From Glandiceps talaboti (lineage: Eukaryota; Hemichordata; Enteropneusta; Spengelidae), in NCBI RefSeq assembly GCF_964340395.1, contig NC_135550.1, positions 19,341,176-19,405,175 on the forward strand: DNA of 64,000 nucleotides, in the 5' to 3' direction. The notes under the pieces were generated by a model. It worked only from the letters and a program-made list of their open reading frames with translations, made no database searches and had not been told where the DNA came from. Position numbers and translations under genes: made by a program. Below, piece by piece: positions 55,001 through 64,000 of this stretch. The number at the start of each line of letters is the position of its first letter. Position 1 is the first letter of the stretch.

Positions 55001-55600
55001 CTGTTGTAGATGAAATGCATTGATTAAAGCGAGTCTGATTTCTTGCATAATCATTAATGACTTACTTCAGCATCTTATCAGAGTGCACATAGCTGAAACT
55101 CTCAGTTCCGTAAATTTGCTTTGAAAGGTGATCACAGGAGGCTAATTGCAGGTAACAATTAGGTAGACCACACAAGTTCGCGATAAAATAGATTCCAGTT
55201 TAATTCACAGAAGAAAATTTATAGCCACTTTATCATTAAACCGACTGTATGGCATACTACAAATAGATTTATTTGTTGAATTGAGAATTTTGTACATGAA
55301 TAAATAATCTGAAAGTGATGATTTATTGGACTTCTTGAAAGCATTCATTTCTGTTTATATCAGAAAGACAGAATAAAGTGTGTTGGGTTCATAAAGTGCA
55401 GTCCCAATGCCAGAGATATGTACCTTATTACCCTAGCTACCTTATAGCACTTACAACATCAACTTTTCTAGTCTAAAATCCGATCATTTGGGGATTTTGG
55501 GCTCTCACCTTTCCCCTCCCACCTAGTATTTCACTAGAGGTGTTTTCCTTAATAGCGCTTCTGCCTGAGAGATTCTTAGGTGCAAATTCTTATTGGGTTT

Positions 55601-55965
55601 CTACAACCCATAACACCAAAGTAAAGCATTTTTCTGTATGTACACAATTGTTTATAGCGTCCATATCAAGTGTAAAAGTGTACCGTTTCAAATGCTAATT
55701 GACCACTCAGAAAGGCCACATGCTGGGCTTGTAAATAAACCAATTGAAACAGTATACTTTTACTCTTGATATGAATGCTATAAATGAGTGTAGCACATGG
55801 AGCAAGTGTTTTACTTCAGTGTTACTCATTGTAATATGAATGTTATAAATGAGTGTAGCACATAGAGAAAGTGCTTTACTTCAGGGTTACTCATTGTAAT
55901 ATGAATGCTATAAATGAGTGTAGCACATGGAGCAAGTGCTTTACTTTAGTGTTACTTCTTGTAAA
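55601..55965. mobile_element. Fold-back element with tandemly amplified right arm
   Basis: The left arm (55601-55694) contains TAACACCAAAGTAAAGC, TTTATAGCGTCCATATCAAG and TGTAAAAGTGTACCGTTTCA. The reverse complement of 55741-55830 contains TAACACTGAAGTAAAAC, TTTATAGCATTCATATCAAG and AGTAAAAGTATACTGTTTCA in the same order, so the arms are inverted repeats of about 90 bp around a 46-bp loop. The outer part of the right arm is repeated about three times with a 65-bp period (starts at 55771, 55836 and 55901). No coding capacity and no clear target duplication. Confidence 0.65.
55771..55960. repeat. 65-bp tandem repeat, about 2.9 copies
   Basis: Units read ATGAATGYTATAAATGAGTG, TAGCACATGGAGCAAGTGCT, TTACTTCAGTGTTACTCATT, GTAAT. 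The copies are very similar, so the amplification is more recent than the divergence between the two arms of the surrounding element. Confidence 0.9.
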
Positions 55966-56450
55966 TTTTTCCTGCTGTGACATTAAGACTTCAATAGTGT
56001 CACCATACCATTAAAGCCAACTCAGGAAACTTGAGCTGTACAATGTAAACATCATTTCCATATTCAATAATCATTGCAGGAAATCGTAATTTAATTTTTG
56101 GGGTTTGAATATACAGCTGAAATGCCAGGCATAGGGGAAAGGCAAGAACTACATATCCCCGCAAAACTAGGCTAAACTTTTTCTGTCACATACCTTCTCA
56201 TAGGTTGAATGAATGGTGAATGGTATATCTAAATGCCACCATACTATCAAATGATCTCTTCTCCAGACAGAGATCTTGAGATTCGATGTCACGAATAGCA
56301 TTTAGACTACATTACAATAAATGACATATTTATCATGAAATAGTATGTCTGATGTCATAACTTTGTAAGAATTGTGAAGCAAACTCAAAGATTAAAAAAT
56401 AGTGAGACCCGAATATACAGAAATCATTAATCATTGGTTGAATTTAGGGG

Positions 56451-56613
56451 TTCAGTCCAGATTTGAATTAAAATATAAGTTTGTGAAAAACAGATAGCTA
56501 TAGGAAAAGTTGGTAAAGTCAGAGTTAGCCAAGTGAACTGTTTCAGCTACAATTTGATGTTGATTTTGATTACAATAACAGTCTACCACTTCATAAATTT
56601 GGTAGTCTAGATA
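56451..56613 (+). repeat. Dispersed repeat family, member 3 (longest)
   Basis: This copy overlaps both other members: its first half matches 17901-17967 and its second half matches 11034-11195 (TAGCCAAGTGAACTGTTTCA, GCTACAATTT, GTTGATTTTGATTACAATAA). It therefore links the other two into one family. No terminal repeats or poly(A) tail could be defined. Confidence 0.6.
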
Positions 56614-57744
56614 CGAGGCCTATGTGTTCTGGACCGTCAAGTACAGTCTGTAGGTATATGAATTTGGGTCAAGTTTATCATGTCAATTCCACATTGACTT
56701 TGTCTGGACATGTACCGTGATCATTGATTAAGCTGTCAAAAACAACAAAACTAAGTCACAATGGTAAGATTAGCTAACATATTATGGAACTGACAAGTGA
56801 AAGCTGTTAATGGGGCCATTTACTTAACTAAAAGTTTCACTATCACTTCATGATGTTTTCATATCCAAAATTCATTTTGTAGAACCTGGCATTCTGCATT
56901 AATGCATTGGCCATTAATCACTGCTGTCAAACTTATCTGTCTGGCTGTTACAAAGTTGCTTTTAGTTAGATCTTTCTAGATGTTGTAAATTAAATGGACA
57001 TGGGCCAGAGCTGAATGTATTGTTATTTTCACTTCATACCAAGAATTACATAGGTTATTCTACATATTTAAATATGTTTAATTGTCATTAGTAACCACTA
57101 CATCTGGGCTAACTAGAAAAACCGGAGACAAGACAACCCAACCCAAGAAATTTTATGCAACTTTAGTTGCATGAAAGAAGAAATACCAATGTTTTCACCT
57201 TTACACTACAGTATCTAAAATGGTGGACTGTGATGAAAATGTTGGTGGTTCGAGCAGCCCATTTAAAGTCGGCCAACTAAGGGAGTTGACTAGGGTCGGG
57301 TATGGTCATTTGTAGTCTGCCTGAGATCTGTAGCAACCAAATTAATGACTCAATGACATAGCTAGTTTTTGGGTACATTCAACCACTGACGTTGGTTTGC
57401 ATCATACAGGATTGTAGCTAAAATACAGACATCGATCTGTCTACACTTGTCTATGCTATATAGTGATTTTAAACCCATTCCAAGGCATAAACTGATTTTT
57501 AACCACAATTATGGCTGCCATTCAGTAAATAATGATATGATCACCAAAAGTAATGCTTGTGTGTACATTCTTCTTCTTCTGTATTGCCTGCACATGTGAC
57601 TTATAAGATATTGGCAGCAATAAAAATACAAGAAAGTGTCTGTGACAATACACAAAAAATTGCTCGATTTTCATAATTGACCCTAAATGTCAAGGTCAAG
57701 GTCTCAAAAGACAGCTTGTAGCTGATACTACAAAATTAAAATGT

Positions 57745-57770
57745 CCCCCCCCCCCCCCCCCCCCCCCCCC
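57745..57770. repeat. Poly(C) tract of 26 bases
   Basis: Uninterrupted C-run. It follows TGTCAAGGTCAAGGTC (about 57688-57703), which holds two AAGGTC nuclear-receptor-like half sites; such strings are also common in marine invertebrate repeats. Confidence 0.98.
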
Positions 57771-59370
57771 GGATTGCAATTTTATAATGAATTTAATTTC
57801 CATTACAATTTTAACAATATACAAGTACTGATAACAATAAACAAACTACACCAGTCTAGATCAATACTATTCTCTGGGTTACTATTTCAGCATGTCGTGA
57901 ATTTGCAGACACAATTTTAACAAAATATGGATAACACCCAGAAATTACCATAGTGCATCACACAGGATTAGACTTACTTTGTGGCTTGCTTTTTAGGTTT
58001 ACAAGATTTAAAGCTGTATATTATCAACTACAGCTAGATTGTACACACTTTAAGAAATGTCATCAAGGTATAGTACGGTATACTGAAAATGTTGAATTGA
58101 TAACGAAATTTAGGGATATCATTAATTCATCAGAAGCATTCAAAAGTTTCACTTTCATGTATCAATAATTGTATAGCATCAGAGAAACATAACACTTGGG
58201 GGAGTCGGTTTATCTCTTTCACTTCTCTAGACTTCTCCAACAATTCTCTCAGATAAGCCTAATACACTTTCAAATATGTACATATCATGTTTATCAATGA
58301 CTTCTTTTTACATGCGAGAAAACCTTATCGTGATGTTAGCCTCACTACTTCAAAAGCTTCTTCTTGTAGTTTAAAGAATTCTTTCAGTGGCATTTGAACT
58401 TTATTGGTGATAAAAGAGAACATCAGGTGTTTTCATCCATCACAGCACCTCATCCTTTCTGTTTCCATGACAACGTCTCTTCAATAGATGGGATCTGCTA
58501 TCTTCTGAATAAGTTTACATCTTCCCTATTGCTAAAATAACCCAGTTTTAACAATCCTTGTCTTGTGGTTTTCGAGTCACCAATTTGTGAATAAAACTAC
58601 TATTAGCGTACAGAACAATCTCATAAATTAAATACATTTTACTACCGTAGAGTAATTCAACATGGTTAAATGTAACCGCTTGTATATATTTAATATTATG
58701 ACCTAACTGAAAGACTGGGACATTAAAAATTTTACGATCTCATATAAAACATACATCCTTGCCACTAAAGGTGATAAAGTAAAATGGTCATCTCCTGCTG
58801 GTGTGAAATCAGTCAGCTGTTTTTAAGACAATTGAGTCAAATGTCAAGATAGTAGTAATCAAGACAGACAGTCACACCTCATGTAATTTCCGACTACATT
58901 CAACCTTCCCTGGACATCTATCAATTTCCATACAAATAATATGAACCCTTTCTGTAAACTTTACTGAAGAATTTATGCTTAGTTCTCTGGGGTACAAAAA
59001 AAGGACTACATATTTATCAACCTTTATGCCCCAATGTACCGTAATTGTCCCCACACATGTAAATAAATCCTTAATGGGTTTCTAATTTGTGTCATTTATA
59101 ATCATAATTACTGTGAATATTAACATATGAACATTAATCTTTTAAAAGAGCGATAATAAAAACTCATACTTTATACAAATTTTAATAGTGGGAAGCATAT
59201 ACAGAATAAATAAACAAACGTGTGACTCAGGAGGTCGACCGTAATTAAAATATAATTCTTCTTTTTTTCTCTTATTAATTTTGATATCATTTATAATTTC
59301 AAAATAAATGAAGAAACTCGTTGTCACAGGAGATCTATGTTCATTTGAAAAATACAAATATACATATAAA

Positions 59371-59885
59371 TGTTTCCATTGTTGCAATTTACCAAATGTC
59401 AAAGTCAAAATACAAATATTATGTTGTGTAACATATTCATGTTTCCATTGTTCCATTTTATCAAATGTCAGTCAAAATACAAATATTATGTTGTGTAACA
59501 CATTCATGTTTCCATTGTTCCATTTTATCAAATGTCAAAGTCAAAATACAAATATTATGTTGTGTAACATATTCATGTTTCCATTGTTTCAATTTACCAA
59601 ATGTCAGTCAAAATACAAATATTATGTTGTGTAACATATTCATGTTTCCATTGTTTCAATTTACCAAATGTCAGTCAAAATACAAATATTATGTTGTGTA
59701 ACATATTCATGTTTCCATTGTTTCACTTTACCAAATGTCAAAGTCAAAATACAAACAATATGTTATGTAACATAATGCATGTTTCAAATTTCTTCCAATT
59801 TTACCAATATGTCAAAGTCGAAATAAAAATATACATGTACATGTTTCCGTTGTTTCAATTTTACCAAGTGTCAAAGTCAAAGTAA
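59371..59885. repeat. Minisatellite, 62-70-bp unit, 8 copies
   Basis: TGTTTCCATTG begins units at 59371, 59440, 59507, 59576, 59643, 59710, a degenerate one at 59780, and 59842. Each unit continues TTTCAATTTACCAAATGTCA, AAGTCAAAATACAAATATTA, TGTTGTGTAACATATTCA. The length alternates by presence or absence of an extra 'AA' in 'CAAAGTC'. The reading frames across it are a by-product of the period and do not look like a gene. Confidence 0.93.
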
Positions 59886-60349
59886 TGCACTTAATTATTT
59901 TTCAGAATGACTAGAATCATGTTATTTTAGATTTACATATTTGATTTATTGAGGGTCACAGTTAACATAACCTGGCCGAGTATAACTGTCAGATCAAATT
60001 AATTATTTAGTCTGTGTTAAAGCCTGCCACAGATACTTTGTATACAACAACATCACAGTCATACTTCTCAAGCTTTTGGATATTTAGGATATAAAAAATC
60101 GGTTGTAATGTAGGCCAAACATTATGAAATTTACAATTAAAATCTAGAAATCAGATATTTCAGATTATCATGTTATTTAAGATAGGGGAAAAATCACTTC
60201 TCTGTGAAAAAATGCATTTAGTATTAAAGGCTGCTTTAATTAAATCTCATTTCAAATAGTGCTGTCTGTGACGTATATAAAAATAATAAGTAAATTCATT
60301 AATCAGAAAAGCCATGTTTTTCCAGTATACCAGTTGCTAATGACAATGT

Positions 60350-60572
60350 TAATGATGATAATGATGATGACGTTGTTGATGATGGTCTTGTCTGAGAAAT
60401 TAATTATAGCGTAAATGAAAATGTGAAGTCTAGGCTGTATTCAAATATGATACGCAAAAATAAAAGACATGTATATCTACAGTTTCAGTTGTTCGTGATA
60501 ATGATGATGATGATGATGATGATGAAAGATGATGATGTTAATGATGCTGATGCTGATGATGATGACATAGTT
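60350..60572. repeat. (GAT)n-rich tracts
   Basis: Two GAT/GATGAC-rich stretches (about 60350-60386 and 60498-60568). Confidence 0.85.
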
Positions 60573-62877
60573 TGATCATTATGGAGATATCAGTTCCACT
60601 GCCATCATTGAAGATGACAGTATAGCTAAACTATATAATAGCATTGGGTGATGCTAATCTAATACAAGATACATTAAAATGAAAAATAAATGATGTCAGT
60701 TTAAATCATTAATGAACGTTTTAAATTAGACTTACTTAATCTGCATAGTGATACATTGTCAGTCTACAGAGAAAGACTTCATTTTAGAGTATATACCTTG
60801 ATATAATCCAACACAAATCTATCCAGTAGCAGAAATTATATTGCAGTCTAGTGCTTTATGTTTGTGGATCATGAAGTGCAAATTTGTTATCAAAAGAAGG
60901 CTCCCTCAAATCAGCTTGTCAGCAAAATAACTATCCACAAAGCAAATATTTAGGGAGTTTCTAACTGCTTTTGAAGTCTTCCAGTAAGTGGAGACAGATC
61001 AAGTAATACCACGTTGCCCCAGACAACCGACCACTGCACTGTGACCCGATTTGAGTGTGAATGCAGGTGTATATGTGAAAGTAAGAGATGGGGATGAAGT
61101 CGTATAATAAATACCATCAAGTCATCGCCACAATAGAAGCCATGGTATTAGTAGGATATATAATGAGGCACGTATCCATTGCTAATACTTTTTGAATTAT
61201 TGTTATATAGAATTGGAAAATTTGGGTATACTGGTACAAAAGGGTTGTTAGATTATTCTGCCTGGTTGCTGCAGTTTTGCTTTCTATTGATACGTACAAA
61301 TTCTTGATAAAACATAGCGCCAATGGCATTGTGCACAACTGATATTGAAACCCAAGCTGTTATTTTATAGCTCAAGGTAGTATGTAGGTCTGCCAAGTAG
61401 TTTTGAATATTTAGTGTTTTACCAAAAAATATTCATATTAGTGATTTTATAATCGTTTTATCGACAGCTCTTCATTTATACTTCCAGAAACATCATGACC
61501 AAATTTCAGAAATCATACTTTTAGGCTCGCATATAAATAATCAGGCCATGTTGTCTTCAATAATTCTTCATCTGAACACATCATCAAACATTCCAATCAA
61601 TTTTCAGGTGAATCTGCCCAGTAGTTTTTGTGTTTAATTAAATTTTGGACCAAATAACACTTTTAAAAAGCTATGTGACATAGTGTGATCAGCCAAACAT
61701 CAGTATTGGTTTTAACAATATTCACATTAAACACCTAAAATCCTCCTCTTAAATAGACCCATCCTCACATACTTTAATATTGCACCAACCCTTGACACAT
61801 TGTACTATGGAAAGAGGACTTGAACTGGGGAGTGACAATTCACTTTGACAGTGATTATATAACTAACATACTGAGAAGTTACACTGAAAAGGATTTTAAT
61901 CAGATGAAATATCACTCTTTTGGACATACCTTGTATTTCACTGATCTGAATACTTTCATTTGATACCCTAAGTAAAGTCCCTACCAAAAAGCAAGACAAT
62001 AAGTTTGTAGTCTGGCAGTTTATCAACATCCACATACACACACATCTGCACATACATATATACATACAGACAGACAGATCCAGATGCTGAAAGTACTACT
62101 AAACCTCCCAGCTGTGCAGTTGTGCTAAAAACAAATGTGTTCTAATATAAAGATGAACAAGAACTGATCATACCTATGACTTCACCTGACAAAATAAGAC
62201 ATATCTGATGTAATATTCAATTACAACGTGCCCATTGATCAGAATTTACCTGTGGCAATTCAGGGCTTTTCAAATACAGTCGAAGCACCTCTATTTGTGC
62301 TGATCTACGAAGTGTTCAAAACACAACAAATGCTACTTGCTATAGCATGTAACATAATTGTTGGTGTTTTTCACGCTTTGTTGGAGATCTCCTAATACTG
62401 TATGCATTTGTTTGTCTAAATTGGCAACAAAGCCCTCATACAACCCACTAGTAGACTTGATCAACATTGTAGAGATCATGTAGAAATAACACACAAGAGT
62501 AGACACAACAGTGCCACTGCAGAGATCTGACTGTTCACTATTCCGGTATTCACCACTGAGAAAACAAACTGTGTGTGGCCACAAATCAATGGCAAAAGGT
62601 GCCTTTGTATTTCTTTCACCATTCCCACCATTCACAAATGGTGCTAACAAAATAAAATACAAGCAAAGTTTTACTTCAAGCTTTACCTTCCCCAAACTAA
62701 TCAAATAGAGTCTTATAAAGTTGTGCCGCCTTCAAATTAATTCACAAAGTTTAGGTTAGTAGGTCTGTGTATTGAGTGGGCAGTTGGTATGATTATCAGC
62801 TATTTTTTATTACATCCACGGATTTGGCTTCAGTATGAATACCAAAACCCAGACAGCATTATAAAACATTCAATATA

Positions 62878-63253
62878 AACTTTAACGATTTAATGCAATC
62901 TTAGTGGTAATTGAAATTAATTAATTTCCCTTCTGAACTCTGTGTTATTGCTTTTTTTGAAGGTAAATCAATTCCTTTGTGTTGGCACACCACCTAGCTA
63001 GATTATCAGACTTTTTTTTCTTAAATCTTTGTTATTTCTTCACAGTTCACCTTATCTCAATATCAAACTTAATGACTTAATACAAGCTTTTTTGTATTAA
63101 ACTGAAATAAATTAATTTCGTTTCTGAACCCTGTGTTATTGCTTTTAGAGGTAGGTGAATTCCTTTGTGTTTGTGCTCCACCTTGATAGATTATCACACC
63201 TTTCTTTTGCTAATCTTTTCTATCTCTTGTATCAGTTCATTTTATCTTCACTG
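62878..63253. repeat. Two-copy tandem duplication, 188-bp unit
   Basis: Unit 1 begins at 62878 and unit 2 at 63066. Shared blocks, in order, include AATTAATTTC, TTCTGAACYCTGTGTTATTG, AATTCCTTTGTGTT, a CCACC tract, TAGATTATCA, and CAGTTCA near the end. The copies have diverged by point changes and small indels. The open frame near 63155 lies in unit 2 and is not supported as a gene. Confidence 0.75.
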
Positions 63254-64000
63254 TTTAAAAAGCACCTAGTTATTGCATTTGGAATGTTCAATTACCATGC
63301 ACTGTTAAAAATACTAATTTCATTTCATCCCAACAACCAAGTATCCTGTAATAATTATCAAGCCATGCCTCTGGCTATGTTCCATTACCATTTACGTAAT
63401 TGTTGTAAGTAGTTTAAGTCATGGGAACAGACAAGACAATTTACGAGCCACGGACAGCATTAAAGTGAAATATTGATTTTCACTCTGTCCACTATCCCTG
63501 TAAATAACATTTAATTGTTTATGATGACTATCACGACGCTCACAAGATAATAAATAGTCCCTTTTAAAATACTTAAAAGTTAATAAAAATCCTCTCCCAT
63601 CAGATCTCCAATTAATACACTGGAACGTGTGAAGTTTCTTCTAAAGTAAACCTTTTGTAATACTGTACCTCTATATTACAAATATCTTACATAATTGATG
63701 AAGATATTGTGTATGTTGAGTGTTCTATTAGGCTTAGCATGTTAATTCGATCGGAAAATCCTAACAAAATGAGTTTTGCTTCTCTCCTTGTAGATAAGGC
63801 CGCCAATTAATGGAGAAGAATTGAGGCTTGTTAGCATTGGGATTTCCCATGTGTCATCATGATACTGTAGATAATGCTATCTGAAAAGTTTTCTCCCAAG
63901 TAAGTAAACACTGCCATTAGCAATTAATACTTTCTGATTCAGAAGGGAGGACTGGGGTGATGACAACTGTACACTTGGCCTTTTAAGCACTCAATATAGC

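Larger units (their letters stand above)
49029..64000 (-). other. Non-coding region upstream of KIF26 exon w1 (intron or 5' flank)
   Basis: Exon w1 has a splice acceptor, so transcription starts further upstream and at least part of this 15-kb stretch is intron. I found no convincing further KIF26 exon, promoter or RNA gene. It holds a fold-back element (55601-55965), a dispersed repeat (56451-56613), a 26-base C-run, two larger tandem repeats (59371-59885, 62878-63253), GAT microsatellites and small CA/CATA tracts (about 53150 and 62030-62080). Confidence 0.6.

Noticed and set aside
57240-57262. GGTGGTTCGAGC, similar to a tRNA B box
   Set aside because: No A box at the right distance and no cloverleaf could be folded around it.
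59308-59885. Overlapping frames with a repeated FHCF/LPNV peptide
   Set aside because: Unit lengths of 67 and 69 change the frame between units, so no single frame covers the array; this is a minisatellite.
62333-62704. 123-codon open frame on the minus strand upstream of KIF26
   Set aside because: I tested it as a possible upstream KIF26 exon, but its peptide does not resemble the KIF26 N-terminal regions I know and I could not place fitting splice sites of the required phase.

Overview
This is eukaryotic nuclear DNA, from a non-vertebrate bilaterian animal and most likely a marine invertebrate. The evidence is spliced exons with GT/AG borders and matching phases, large AT-rich introns, abundant microsatellites and short inverted-repeat transposons, and a KIF26/VAB-8-type kinesin gene. 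The phylum cannot be fixed from the sequence alone. There is no bacterial, plasmid or phage content, no CRISPR array, and no tRNA or rRNA gene that I could see.

Layout. Positions 3-212 (+) are the last coding exon of a small protein that looks like the end of a SnoaL/DUF4440-type (NTF2-like fold) protein, with a poly(A) signal near 694. From 1012 to about 5600 lies repeat-rich intergenic DNA: a large element with G-rich inverted ends (1012-2809), and a TA-flanked inverted-repeat element filled with a 62-bp minisatellite (4878-5596). From 49028 down to 7398 (-) runs one gene. I reconstruct 12 coding exons, all in consistent phase, that encode the C-terminal 2105 residues of a KIF26 orthologue; the 5' exons lie outside the window or were not recognised. 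The two genes are convergent.

The KIF26 gene. A basic/proline-rich N-terminal piece (48842-49028) is separated by a 26.6-kb intron from six compact exons (22268-16672) that encode the divergent kinesin motor domain. Next comes one 4450-bp exon for the long disordered tail (16224-11775). Four small exons at the 3' end include an in-phase, very acidic one (9245-9391) and the conserved coiled-coil C-terminus (8274-7398). The P-loop, switch I and switch II are all degenerate, as known for this family, so the protein is expected to bind microtubules without being a normal ATP-driven motor.

The rest. The introns and the 15 kb upstream of 49028 are non-coding. They hold several MITE-like elements, minisatellites, a degraded LINE fragment between two microsatellites, a three-copy dispersed repeat and one near-consensus CTCF site (7823-7841). 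No clearly new biological system was found. The most unusual items are a five-fold EFGP-type peptide repeat in the kinesin tail, a possible poison microexon and acidic cassette near the 3' end of the gene, and two transposon-like elements whose arms have been amplified into tandem arrays.
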